Source of the DNA: Paracoccaceae bacterium
Lineage (GTDB): Bacteria > Pseudomonadota > Alphaproteobacteria > Rhodobacterales > Rhodobacteraceae
NCBI GenBank assembly: GCA_020441345.1
Contig: JAGRMK010000001.1
Span: forward strand, 1-12,982
Length of the DNA: 12,982 nucleotides
Direction: 5' to 3'
The notes beneath the pieces were generated by a model. That model was given only the letters and a program-made list of their open reading frames with translations, made no database searches and had not been told where the DNA came from. Positions 1-7,507 of this stretch are shown here, in pieces; within the stretch, counting starts at the first letter, position 1, and every line of letters starts with the position of its first letter. Made by a program: the position numbers and the translations under genes.

Positions 1-312
1 CGATTGCGCGACATAGGTCACTTCACGCCCGCGCAGGCTGCGCAGGGTCGCGCTGTCGGCGAGGCGGATCTCGCGGCCGTTCAGCACGATCTCGCCGCCC
101 GTCAACCGGATTCCACCCCGGCCATAGGCCAGCGCCGACAGGCCGATGGTGGATTTTCCCGCGCCGGATTCGCCGATCAGCCCCAGCACCTTGCCCTTTT
201 CCAGCGACAGCGAGACGCCATCGACGATCACCACATCGCGCGGTTTCTCGCCGGGCGCATAGACCGTGGCCTCGATGCGCAGGTTCTTGATATCGAGCAG
301 GGGATCAGACAC
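1..312 (-). CDS. Oligopeptide/dipeptide ABC transporter ATP-binding protein, N-terminal part (cut by window edge)
   Basis: This is the ATPase that would power the peptide-type importer encoded by the upstream genes; it acts at the cytoplasmic face of the inner membrane. Only the first 104 residues are in the window. The Walker A motif GESGAGKST lies at residues 47-55, and the last visible residues, VTYVAQS, include the likely Q-loop glutamine (103). I chose the GTG at 312 because a strong Shine-Dalgarno (GGAGG on the minus strand) sits five bases upstream and translation begins MSDPLLDIKNL, typical of DppD/OppD proteins. The start overlaps the stop of the preceding permease by eight bases (GTGTCTGA), which suggests translational coupling. 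The Walker B, signature motif and C-terminal oligopeptide-type extension lie beyond the left edge. Whether this is a single- or a fused two-domain ATPase cannot be seen. Confidence 0.9.
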   Translation of the reverse strand, partial: MSDPLLDIKNLRIEATVYAPGEKPRDVVIVDGVSLSLEKGKVLGLIGESGAGKSTIGLSALAYGRGGIRLTGGEIVLNGREIRLADSATLRSLRGREVTYVAQS

Positions 313-1123
313 CGCGCCCTCCTTTCAGGCTGGTGGTGCGGTTCAGCGCCCAGTCGGCCACCAGATTGACCGAGATCGACAGGGTGACGATGGCCAGCGC
401 GGGCATCAAGGCGGCGGGGATACCGTAAACGATACCTTCACGGTTCTCCTTCACGATACCGCCCCAATCGGCGTTGGGCGGCTGAATGCCCAGGCCCAGG
501 AAGGACAGGGTCGAGATGAACAGGATCGCGAAGATGAACCGCAGGCCCAGTTCGGCGACCAGCGGCGACAGGGCGTTGGGCAGGATCTCGCGGAAGATGA
601 CCCAGCGTTGACCCTCGCCGCGCAGACGCGCGGCCTCGACGTAATCCATCACGTTGATATCCACGGCCACGGCGCGCGACAGGCGGAACACGCGTGTGGA
701 ATCCAGCAGGCCCATGACCAGGATCAGAACCGGCAGAGTTACCGGCATCACCGACAGCACCACCAGCGCAAAGATCAGCGTCGGAATCGACATCACCAGA
801 TCGTTGAACCGCGCCATGAGCTGATCGATCCAGCCGCCATAGACCGCTGCCGTGAACCCCAGGATCGCCCCCAGCGAGAACGACAGCGCGGTCGCCATCG
901 AAGCCACGAAGATCGTGTTTCGGCCGCCATAGATCATCCGGGTCAGCAGGTCGCGGCCAAGGTTGTCAGTGCCCAGCCAGTATTCGGCGGACGCCGGCTC
1001 CCAGACATCGCCGACGATTTCGGACATGCCATAGGGCGCGATCAACGGGGCGAGGATCGCCATCGCGAAATACAACAGTGTGATGGTCAGCCCCAGCAGG
1101 GCGGAAAGGGGAATACCCTTCAT
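305..1123 (-). CDS. Dipeptide/oligopeptide ABC transporter permease, DppC type
   Basis: This is the second inner-membrane permease of a peptide/nickel-class ABC importer; it would pair with the permease encoded just upstream to form the translocation path. The 272 residues have the usual DppC layout: an N-terminal membrane segment at about residues 10-30, the family motif LGTDNLGRDLLTRMIYGGR at about 50-68, and a cytoplasmic EAA loop at about 161-184 (YVEAARLRG...ILPNALSP) that docks onto the ATPase. The conserved LSFLGLGIQPPNADWG stretch follows at about 206-221. The start codon overlaps the stop of the previous gene as ATGA, and the stop overlaps the ATPase start. The length is slightly short for the family but no key region is missing. 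Family assignment is secure; the substrate is unknown. Confidence 0.93.
   Translation of the reverse strand: MKGIPLSALLGLTITLLYFAMAILAPLIAPYGMSEIVGDVWEPASAEYWLGTDNLGRDLLTRMIYGGRNTIFVASMATALSFSLGAILGFTAAVYGGWIDQLMARFNDLVMSIPTLIFALVVLSVMPVTLPVLILVMGLLDSTRVFRLSRAVAVDINVMDYVEAARLRGEGQRWVIFREILPNALSPLVAELGLRFIFAILFISTLSFLGLGIQPPNADWGGIVKENREGIVYGIPAALMPALAIVTLSISVNLVADWALNRTTSLKGGRGV
317..325 (-). promoter_or_regulatory. Ribosome binding site for the ATPase gene, inside the end of the permease gene
   Basis: On the minus strand this reads AAAGGAGGG, with the GGAGG core five bases before the GTG at 312. It lies within the last codons of the upstream permease and decides the unusual GTG start of the ATPase gene. 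Confidence 0.7.
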
Positions 1124-2076
1124 TTCGGGTGCCTCAGTCTGGGATTGGACAGGATCGAGATCAGATCGGCGAGCAGGTTCAGCCCGATATAGATTGTAGC
1201 GAAGATCAACCCGCAGGCCTGAACCACCGGCACGTCACGCTTCGAGACGTGATCGACCAGATATTGCCCCATGCCCGGATAGACGAACACCACCTCGATC
1301 ACCACGACGCCGACCACCAGATAGGCCAGGTTCAGCATCACCACGTTGACGATCGGCGCGATGGAATTGGGCATGGCGTGGCGGGCGATGATCGTGAAGC
1401 GGCGCAGGCCCTTGAGCTCGGCGGTTTCTATATAGGCCGATTGCATGACATTCAGGATCGCAGCGCGGGTCATGCGCATCATGTGCGCCAACACGACCAG
1501 CGTCAGCACCAGCGCAGGCAAGGCCACGGCGATCAGCTTTTCGCCGAACGACATCCCCGAGTTGATGTTCGACACCGACGGGAACCAGCCCAACTGCACC
1601 GAGAAGACATACATGATGATGTAGCCCAGCAAGAACTCGGGCAGCGAGATCGATGTCAGCGTGATCGCCGAAATCAGCCGGTCCGGCCAGCGGTCGCGAT
1701 AGCGAACGGCAAGCAGGCCCAGGAAGATCGACAACGGCACCGAGATCGCGGCGGCTACGGAGGCCAGGAACAGTGTGTTCTTCATGCGCGTGCCGATTGA
1801 CTCGGCGATATCGCGTCCATTCGACAACGCCGATCCAAGATCGCCCTGCAAGGCGCTGAAAAGCCATTCGAAATATCGGGTGACCGCAGGACGGTCCAAA
1901 CCCATTTCCGCGCGCATGTTGTGCAGCGCCTGTTCGGTTGCGCCCTGGCCCAGAATGGCCTGCGCCACGTCGCCGGGCAGGATCTCGGTGCCGATAAAGA
2001 TCAGCACCGAGGCTGCAAGCAACAAGAGGAGACCCAGCGCAAGGCGCTGGATCACCAAAGTGAGAACGGGATGCAT
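1120..2076 (-). CDS. Dipeptide/oligopeptide ABC transporter permease, DppB type
   Basis: This is the first inner-membrane permease of the importer. The 318 residues begin with a transmembrane helix at about residues 8-29 followed by the LPGD motif (33-36) that is characteristic of DppB/OppB proteins. About five further membrane segments follow. The EAA loop that contacts the ATPase is at about 217-236 (ETAELKGLRRF...ARHAMPN), and the typical EVVFVYPGMGQYLVD stretch follows at about 261-275. The gene starts six bases after the stop of the binding-protein gene; its Shine-Dalgarno (AAGGGA) overlaps that stop codon, so the two are almost certainly co-transcribed and coupled. The ATGA overlap with the next permease continues the chain. 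Nothing looks broken. Confidence 0.94.
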   Translation of the reverse strand: MHPVLTLVIQRLALGLLLLLAASVLIFIGTEILPGDVAQAILGQGATEQALHNMRAEMGLDRPAVTRYFEWLFSALQGDLGSALSNGRDIAESIGTRMKNTLFLASVAAAISVPLSIFLGLLAVRYRDRWPDRLISAITLTSISLPEFLLGYIIMYVFSVQLGWFPSVSNINSGMSFGEKLIAVALPALVLTLVVLAHMMRMTRAAILNVMQSAYIETAELKGLRRFTIIARHAMPNSIAPIVNVVMLNLAYLVVGVVVIEVVFVYPGMGQYLVDHVSKRDVPVVQACGLIFATIYIGLNLLADLISILSNPRLRHPK

Positions 2077-2082
2077 CGTCCC

Positions 2083-3669
2083 TTACACCGCCGACCACAT
2101 CATGATCGCGGCCTGACCGCCCATCATTTCCGCTGCCGGGTTCGCGACCCAGCCGGCAACCTGATCGTTGTGTGCGTCGATGAAGTCGTTGAACATCGGA
2201 CAGATCAAGCCGCCTTCGTCGCGCACCAGGGTGCCCATTTCGCTGTAAAGCCCCTTGCGGCGTGTCAGGTCCAGTTCTCCGCGTGCCTGCAACAGCAGCT
2301 CGTCGAAGTGGTCATTGAAGAACCGGGTGTCGTTCCAGTCGGCGGTAGACAGATAGGCCGTGGAATACATCTGGTCCTGCACCGGACGACCGCCCCAATA
2401 CGACGCGCAGAACGGCTGTGTGTTCCAGGTTTCCGACCAGTAGCCATCGCCCGGCTCGCGGATGATGTTCAATTCGATCCCCGCCACGGCGGCGCTTTCC
2501 TGGAACAACTGCGCGGCGTCGATGGCACCCGGGAAGGCAACCTCGGAGACGCGCAGATCAATCGGCCCCGAATGGCCCGAGCGCTCGAAATAGTGACGCG
2601 CCATGTCCGGGTCGTAGGTGCGCTGTTCGATGGTGTCGTCGAACAGCGGATAGGCTGCGTTGATCGGCATGTCGTTGCCGATCGAGCCATAGCCGCGCAG
2701 GATCTTGTCCACCATGTCCTCGCGGTCGATGGCGTATTTCAGCGCAAGACGCAGGTCGTTGTTGTCGAACGGCGCCGTGTTGCAATGCATGATGAACACG
2801 TAATGCCCGCGACCGGCGGTCGATTCCACCGAAACATTGGGCGCGCGTGCCAACAGCCCGGCAACCCGCGGCTCGACCCGGTTGATAAGCTGCACCTGGC
2901 CCGACTGTAGCGCCGAGTTGCGCGCCGTGGCATCGTTGATCACCAGGATCTCGATGACGTCGAAATGGCCGACGCTGCTGTCCCAGTGGTCGTCGAACCG
3001 TTCCAGGACGTGACGCACGCCGGGCTCGTTCTCGGCCCATTTGTAGGGTCCGCTCATGATGCCCGAGGCCGGGTCGTCCATGCCGCCGTTGGGCTGGATC
3101 GGCAGGTGATAGTCGGCCAGTAGATAAGGCAGGTCGGCGTTCGGCGTGGTGGTGGTCAGCACGAGCGTATCGCCTTCGACCGCGATCGAACTGATGCCGC
3201 GCATGATCCCCAGCGCACCCGACTGCGAGTCCTCGTTCGAATGGCGGCGCAGCGTCTGGGCGCAATCCTCGGCGGTCAGGGTCTGGCCGTTATGGAACTT
3301 GATGCCGCTGCGGATCTTGAAGCGCCAGGTCTGGGCATCCGCCGACGCGGACCATTCCTCGGCAACCTTGGGCAACAGGTTCCCTTGCGGGTCAATGTTG
3401 ACCAGCGTCTCGCCGGCGCAATAATTGTAAAGGAACGGCACCTGGCTGGCGGCCAGCGCCGGATCCAGGCTGTTGGTGCTTTCGCCGCCCTGCATGCCGA
3501 CGGTCAGCGTGCCGCCCCGGCGCGGGCCCTGGGCGTGCACCGCCGTCGCCAACAGCGAGCTGGCGGTGGCCCCGGCAACACCAAGCGCGGCCGCGCGGCC
3601 CATGAAGGCGCGGCGACCCATTTTGCCCTGAGCGGCACGGGCGAGGTAATAGCGCAGTTGGTCGTTCAT
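2083..3669 (-). CDS. Tat-exported ABC transporter substrate-binding protein, family 5 (peptide/opine/nickel class)
   Basis: This is the periplasmic binding protein that captures the substrate and delivers it to the DppB/DppC permeases encoded directly downstream. The 528 residues are a normal size for SBP_bac_5. The N-terminus carries a twin-arginine export signal: GRRAFMGR at residues 18-25, a hydrophobic alanine-rich stretch, and a probable AHA cleavage site near residue 46. The mature part opens with RRGGTLTVGM and contains the family features LLPKVAEEW, WRFKIRSGIKFHNGQ and LRLALKYAIDREDMV. The ATG at 3669 has a GGGAG Shine-Dalgarno six bases upstream; the extra residues before the twin arginines are common in this class, although Met17 is an alternative start. 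Tat export implies folding before export. The ligand cannot be deduced; nearby hydrolase and amidase genes hint at a peptide-like or amide compound. Confidence 0.93.
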   Translation of the reverse strand: MNDQLRYYLARAAQGKMGRRAFMGRAAALGVAGATASSLLATAVHAQGPRRGGTLTVGMQGGESTNSLDPALAASQVPFLYNYCAGETLVNIDPQGNLLPKVAEEWSASADAQTWRFKIRSGIKFHNGQTLTAEDCAQTLRRHSNEDSQSGALGIMRGISSIAVEGDTLVLTTTTPNADLPYLLADYHLPIQPNGGMDDPASGIMSGPYKWAENEPGVRHVLERFDDHWDSSVGHFDVIEILVINDATARNSALQSGQVQLINRVEPRVAGLLARAPNVSVESTAGRGHYVFIMHCNTAPFDNNDLRLALKYAIDREDMVDKILRGYGSIGNDMPINAAYPLFDDTIEQRTYDPDMARHYFERSGHSGPIDLRVSEVAFPGAIDAAQLFQESAAVAGIELNIIREPGDGYWSETWNTQPFCASYWGGRPVQDQMYSTAYLSTADWNDTRFFNDHFDELLLQARGELDLTRRKGLYSEMGTLVRDEGGLICPMFNDFIDAHNDQVAGWVANPAAEMMGGQAAIMMWSAV

Positions 3670-3750
3670 CGGTTACTCCCTGAAAGAAGCCGCTGAATCA
3701 GGCGGCAAGTTCTTGTGCCTTTGCGGCAGTGTTATCGTTGCGTCGTTTTG

Positions 3751-3766
3751 TTGACTGACGAATCAA
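3751..3766. promoter_or_regulatory. Possible operator: imperfect inverted repeat upstream of the binding-protein gene
   Basis: The plus strand reads TTGACTGACGAATCAA, an inverted repeat with half-sites TTGACT and TTGATT (one mismatch) separated by four bases. It lies about 80 bases before the binding-protein start, in the 150-base gap between the CocE-like hydrolase and the transporter genes. The position suits an operator for a transcription factor, for example of the GntR class, but no regulator gene is visible nearby and I could not identify a convincing -35/-10 pair. The rest of the gap (3670-3819) shows no gene and no strong terminator. This is inference from symmetry and position only. 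Confidence 0.25.
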
Positions 3767-3819
3767 TACGCGGTCTTGCCTCGTCACATCAATGAAGCCT
3801 GGAGCCCTGACTGTAACAA

Positions 3820-5805
3820 TCAGACGTGTTTGCGTGCAACCTGCGCAATGAAGTTTCTTTCGATGATTTCCGGGCCTTCGTCGGTTCCGGTTACGCCCCC
3901 GGCATTGCCGCCAAGGATCGCAACCTTGAGATGTGCCGACAGGTGCAGCGCGGCGGCGTCGCCGGTTTGCCGCGCGCGCAGCTCGGTCTTCACCGACCAG
4001 TCGCCCCGCGTAAAACTCTGCGTCCAGGTGATCGTGCAGGCGGCGCTGAGCGGATCGTCGGGGTGAATGGACCAGTCCTCGACCATCACCGCGCGGGTTT
4101 CCAGACCGTGATCGGGGTTGCGCGCGGTGCCGCTGTCCGAGGTTACGGTCAGATGCTCTGCACCTGTGAGCATGTCGATGCGGCGTTCGCGGGTTTCCGT
4201 GCCCGGTTCGAGCGTTTGCAACCGTGGCGCTGGCGAGGGGGCGGGATTGTCGAACTCCCAGTCGGGCGCAGCCCCGTCGTGAACCGGCAGGGTCAGGGCC
4301 CCCGCCGTCAGACGCAGCGACACCGCGCCCGGCGACGGCCAGACGAAGGGCCAATAGCTGTTCGACAAGGCCAGCCGCAGCCGATGTCCGGGTGCCAGCC
4401 GATAGGCCATCTGATCGAGGGTCAACCGGACGCGCACGGTTTCTCCGGGGACCAACGGCGCGGGGGGCGTGCAGCGGTGATGCAGATTCAGCATCCCGTG
4501 GGCGATTCGCACCGAACTGCCATCGGGCGCGACATCGCACAGGCGCGCGACGACCAGCGCGTATGGCGCATCGGGGGTCAGATCGAGGTCCAGCTCAGCC
4601 GCGCCCAGCAAAGACAGGCCCGTGGGGCAGGGCCGTTCAAAACAGACCGAGCGCGCGTCGTCGGCGCTCTGGTCGCCGGGCATCTCGCCGTTCAGTCCCA
4701 TGGGAAAGAATTCGCCTGACTGTGCGCCCAGCGTTTGCGGCGTGGCGATCACCCTGTCGGGCGTGCCCTCGCCACCCAGGTCGCCCCGGCGGCCCAGTGT
4801 GTAGCGATGCGACGAGACATTTACCGATGGCAAGGATTCGGCCAACCAGCGTCCGGGCCGCGCGGCGGCGCTGGCATCGGGCGGTGCGCTGTCGAGCATC
4901 CAGACGCGGTAGGTCGGCAGATCGTCGGCGCCATTGTCGATACCCTTGAGCCAGCGATCCCACCAGCGCCGCATCTCGCCCAGGAAATCGATGCGTGGCG
5001 CTGGCACAGCGGTATGAGGGTATTGATGCACCCAGGGGCCGACGATCGCCTTCGCCAGTGCCGCGTTTTCCACCAGATGTGCGGGGGCATTCATGTAATT
5101 GTCGGCCCAGCCGCCGATGGTCAGCACCGCCGCCTTGATCGCGCTGTAATCTTCGCAGACCGAGCCATGTTTCCAATAGTCGTCGCGGGTCTGGTGCTGG
5201 CTCCAGATCTCGGACAGATGCGGCAAGGTGGCGACGCGCCGGCGCAGATCCGCGCGCCAGTCGGGGCGCAAGAGCGGATCGGCGGGGCGCGCGCAATAGC
5301 TGAGCATCAGCGTGCCCCAGGCGAAATTCTCGCCCAACAGGCAGCCGCCCTTGTAATGGATGTCGTCGTTGAACCGGTCGACCGTGCCACAGACCTTGAC
5401 CACGGCCTTCAGGGCCGGCGGGTTCAGCGCGGCTGTTTGCAGGCAGTTGAATGCACCCCAGCTTTTTCCCATCATCCCGACCGCGCCGCTGCACCAGTCC
5501 TGTGCCGCGATCCAGGCGATGACATCGCAGGCGTCCCGGAGCTCCTGGTCAGAGTATTCGTCGTCGAAGACCCCCTCGCTGTCGCCGCTGCCGCGAATAT
5601 CGACCCGCAGGCAGGCATAGCCCTGGGCGGCCATCCAGGGGTGGATCGTTTCGTCGCGGGGCAGGGTGTTGTCACGCTTGCGATAGGGGATGAATTCCAG
5701 GATCGCGGGCACCCGAACGCCATCGGCCGGGCGCCATAGACGCGCGGCCAGCCGGGTTCCGTCGGGCAGGGGAAGAAACAGATCGTCCTGGTCGAGGATC
5801 TTCAT
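3820..5805 (-). CDS. CocE/NonD-family alpha/beta hydrolase (X-Pro dipeptidyl-peptidase / acylase superfamily)
   Basis: This is a serine hydrolase of the family that includes cocaine esterase, glutaryl-7-ACA acylase and X-Pro dipeptidyl-peptidases; members cleave ester or amide bonds. Its 661 residues have an N-terminal alpha/beta-hydrolase domain and a C-terminal jelly-roll domain (about 420-560). The nucleophile elbow is GKSWG with Ser115; Asp235 (GGWAD) and His260 (GPWVH) complete the triad, with spacing similar to that in cocaine esterase. Tyr41 is placed like the oxyanion-hole tyrosine. There is no signal peptide, so the enzyme is probably cytoplasmic. The open frame continues upstream of 5805, but that part runs through intergenic repeat DNA; MKILDQDDLFLPLPDG is the natural start. 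It precedes a peptide-type importer on the same strand and is divergent from an amidase, suggesting hydrolysis of an imported compound. The exact substrate is unknown. Confidence 0.88.
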   Translation of the reverse strand: MKILDQDDLFLPLPDGTRLAARLWRPADGVRVPAILEFIPYRKRDNTLPRDETIHPWMAAQGYACLRVDIRGSGDSEGVFDDEYSDQELRDACDVIAWIAAQDWCSGAVGMMGKSWGAFNCLQTAALNPPALKAVVKVCGTVDRFNDDIHYKGGCLLGENFAWGTLMLSYCARPADPLLRPDWRADLRRRVATLPHLSEIWSQHQTRDDYWKHGSVCEDYSAIKAAVLTIGGWADNYMNAPAHLVENAALAKAIVGPWVHQYPHTAVPAPRIDFLGEMRRWWDRWLKGIDNGADDLPTYRVWMLDSAPPDASAAARPGRWLAESLPSVNVSSHRYTLGRRGDLGGEGTPDRVIATPQTLGAQSGEFFPMGLNGEMPGDQSADDARSVCFERPCPTGLSLLGAAELDLDLTPDAPYALVVARLCDVAPDGSSVRIAHGMLNLHHRCTPPAPLVPGETVRVRLTLDQMAYRLAPGHRLRLALSNSYWPFVWPSPGAVSLRLTAGALTLPVHDGAAPDWEFDNPAPSPAPRLQTLEPGTETRERRIDMLTGAEHLTVTSDSGTARNPDHGLETRAVMVEDWSIHPDDPLSAACTITWTQSFTRGDWSVKTELRARQTGDAAALHLSAHLKVAILGGNAGGVTGTDEGPEIIERNFIAQVARKHV

Positions 5806-5911
5806 GGCGCGCCTTCGGTCTGGGTCTTGCCCCAGAACACGCGAGCAGGCTCCAGAATGCAAGGGGGATGAGGGCTTGCCAAGCTGCGGGCGGCGATGGA
5901 CAAACAGGGCA

Positions 5912-5985
5912 GGCAGGGGGCTTTGCCCCCTCTTGCGCCGGGGGCGCAATTCACCCCCAGAGTATTTGCGGGCAAGATGAAGGGG
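5912..5985. repeat. Intergenic double-hairpin repeat element of Rhodobacteraceae type
   Basis: Two perfect hairpins stand side by side: GGGGGC-TTT-GCCCCC at 5916-5930 and TTGCGCC-GGG-GGCGCAA at 5933-5949. They are followed by CCCCCAGAGTATTTGCGGG and then CAAGATGAAGGGG. From memory, a G/C-rich hairpin followed by GAGTATTT...AAGATGAAG is a widely dispersed intergenic sequence in Rhodobacteraceae; I could not run a search to confirm this. Here it fills most of the 187-base gap between the divergent hydrolase and amidase genes, and its right end provides the amidase ribosome binding site. The rest of the gap (5806-5911) shows no clear feature. Confidence 0.6.
5980..5985 (+). promoter_or_regulatory. 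Ribosome binding site that fixes the amidase start
   Basis: AAGGGG lies seven bases before the ATG at 5993. The in-frame TTG at 5987 would be only one base after it, and the GGAG at 5989-5992 is too close to the ATG to act, so the ATG at 5993 is preferred. Confidence 0.6.
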
Positions 5986-5992
5986 CTTGGAG

Positions 5993-7408
5993 ATGGCTGA
6001 TATTCTGGATCTGAGCGCGCTTGAACAGGCCGCAGCGCTCGAGACGCGCGCGGTCTCGGCCGAGGAGCTGATGCGCGCGACGCTGGACCGGATCGCGGCG
6101 CGCAACCCGCGCGTGAACGCGATTGTGTCGATGCCCGACCCGGACCGGCTGCTCGCCGAAGCCCGTGCCGCCGATACGCAACCGCGCAAGGGCTGGATGC
6201 ACGGCCTGCCGATGGCCGTCAAGGATCTGGCGAATGTCGCCGGGTTGCCGACCAGCATGGGATCGCCGATCCTGGCCGCGCAAGTGGCGCGTAGCGACGA
6301 CTTGATGGTCGCGCGGATGCGTGCGGCGGGCGCGCTGTTCATTGGCAAGACCAATACACCCGAGTTCGGGCTGGGCAGCCATACCTTCAACCCGGTGCAT
6401 GGCGCGACGGGGAATGCCTATGATCCGGGGCGCAGCGCGGGTGGCTCGTCTGGCGGTGCGGCGGTGGCGCTGGCCTGCCGGATGGTGGCACTGGCCGATG
6501 GATCGGACATGATGGGCAGTTTGCGCAACCCGGCGGGGTGGAACAACGTCTACGGGCTGCGCCCCAGTTGGGGCCGGGTGCCCGACGCGCCCGAGGGCGA
6601 GACCTTTTTGCACCCCCTGGCGACCAACGGCCCGATGGCGCGCACGCCGCGTGACATCGCGGCCTTGCTCGAGGTGCAGTCGGGTCCGGTGCCAGGCCGT
6701 CCGTTCACCTTGCCCGCCGAGACGTTTCTGGAGCGGATCGAGGCCGACGTGCGCGACCGCCGCGTCGCCTGGCTCGGCGACTGGGGGGGGGCCTATGCGA
6801 TGGAGGACGGGGTCCTGGCGGTCTGCGAGGTGGCGTTGGGCGGGTTCGCCGATCTGGGCGTCACGGTCGAGGCCCTGGCGCCCCCGTTCGATGCCGGGCG
6901 GCTCTGGCGATCCTGGCTCGATCTGCGCGCCTTCGCCAATGCCAGTCGGCTGGCACCGCTCCATGCCAATCCAGATTGGCGCAAGCTTTTGAAAGACACC
7001 GCAATCTGGGAGATCGAAACCGGCCGGGCCCTGAGCCTAGACGCGGTTCAGGCCGCCAGTCTGATACGCTCGCAATGGTATGCCAAAGCTGCGGCGCTGT
7101 TCGACAGCTATGACGCGCTGATCCTGCCCACGGCGCAGGTCTGGCCGTTCCCGGTGACCGAGGCCTATCCAAAGGCCATCGGCACGCGGTCGATGGACAC
7201 CTATCACCGCTGGATGGAGGTGGTGGTGCCTGCAAGCCTGATCGGCCTGCCGGCGATCTCGATCCCGGCTGGGTTCAGCGCCGCGGGTCTGCCGATGGGA
7301 TTGCAGGTGATCGGGCGGCATGGCGACGATCTGGGCATATTGCAACTGGCCGAGGCCTGGCATCAGGCGACCGACTGGCCCGATCGCCGGCCGCCTTTGG
7401 GTCTGTGA
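5993..7408 (+). CDS. Amidase, amidase-signature family
   Basis: The enzyme hydrolyses a carboxamide (R-CO-NH2 or an N-substituted amide) with the Ser-cisSer-Lys triad of the amidase-signature family. The 471 residues match the usual length. Lys77 is in GLPMAVKDL, the GGSSGG signature is at residues 150-155 with Ser152 the likely cis-serine, and the nucleophile is Ser176 in GSDMMGSLRNPA; the 24-residue spacing between the two serines agrees with characterised members. The usual Thr-Gly/Gly-Gly before the nucleophile is Met-Met here, which marks a subgroup rather than a defect. There is no signal peptide, so it is cytoplasmic. It is divergent from a CocE-like hydrolase linked to a peptide-type importer and may act on the same imported compound. 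It is not part of GatCAB: no gatB or gatC is near. A run of nine G occurs at 6783-6791. Substrate unknown. Confidence 0.92.
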   Translation: MADILDLSALEQAAALETRAVSAEELMRATLDRIAARNPRVNAIVSMPDPDRLLAEARAADTQPRKGWMHGLPMAVKDLANVAGLPTSMGSPILAAQVARSDDLMVARMRAAGALFIGKTNTPEFGLGSHTFNPVHGATGNAYDPGRSAGGSSGGAAVALACRMVALADGSDMMGSLRNPAGWNNVYGLRPSWGRVPDAPEGETFLHPLATNGPMARTPRDIAALLEVQSGPVPGRPFTLPAETFLERIEADVRDRRVAWLGDWGGAYAMEDGVLAVCEVALGGFADLGVTVEALAPPFDAGRLWRSWLDLRAFANASRLAPLHANPDWRKLLKDTAIWEIETGRALSLDAVQAASLIRSQWYAKAAALFDSYDALILPTAQVWPFPVTEAYPKAIGTRSMDTYHRWMEVVVPASLIGLPAISIPAGFSAAGLPMGLQVIGRHGDDLGILQLAEAWHQATDWPDRRPPLGL

Positions 7409-7497
7409 TGCTCAAAGCGACCTTTCGGCCCGAAACGGATCGCAAATGTTCATATTTCGGACAGATTTGGCGGGTAGAACCAAAGACAGGCACAACC

Positions 7498-7502
7498 GGA
7501 GG
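7498..7502 (+). promoter_or_regulatory. Ribosome binding site of the pilin gene
   Basis: GGAGG, five bases before the ATG at 7508. It overlaps the alternative in-frame GTG at 7502, which makes that GTG an unlikely start. The remaining sequence between the amidase stop and this site (7409-7497) shows no clear promoter or terminator. Confidence 0.7.
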
Positions 7503-7507
7503 TGGCC

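Noticed and set aside
266..1192. Plus-strand open frame across the DppC permease gene
   Set aside because: Its composition (Gln/Asp/His/Arg-rich) is a frame shadow; the minus-strand permease is well supported by family motifs.
4735..5739. Plus-strand open frame antisense to the CocE-like hydrolase
   Set aside because: No domain is recognisable, and the minus strand carries the full catalytic triad in the right order.
5806..6390. Upstream extension of the CocE-like reading frame, which would give an 856-residue protein
   Set aside because: The extra part runs through the hairpin repeat and antisense to the amidase start, has no family similarity, and MKILDQDDLF at 5805 is the natural hydrolase start.
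7409..7497. Promoter for the pilin gene
   Set aside because: I looked for -35/-10 pairs with 16-18 base spacing and found none convincing.
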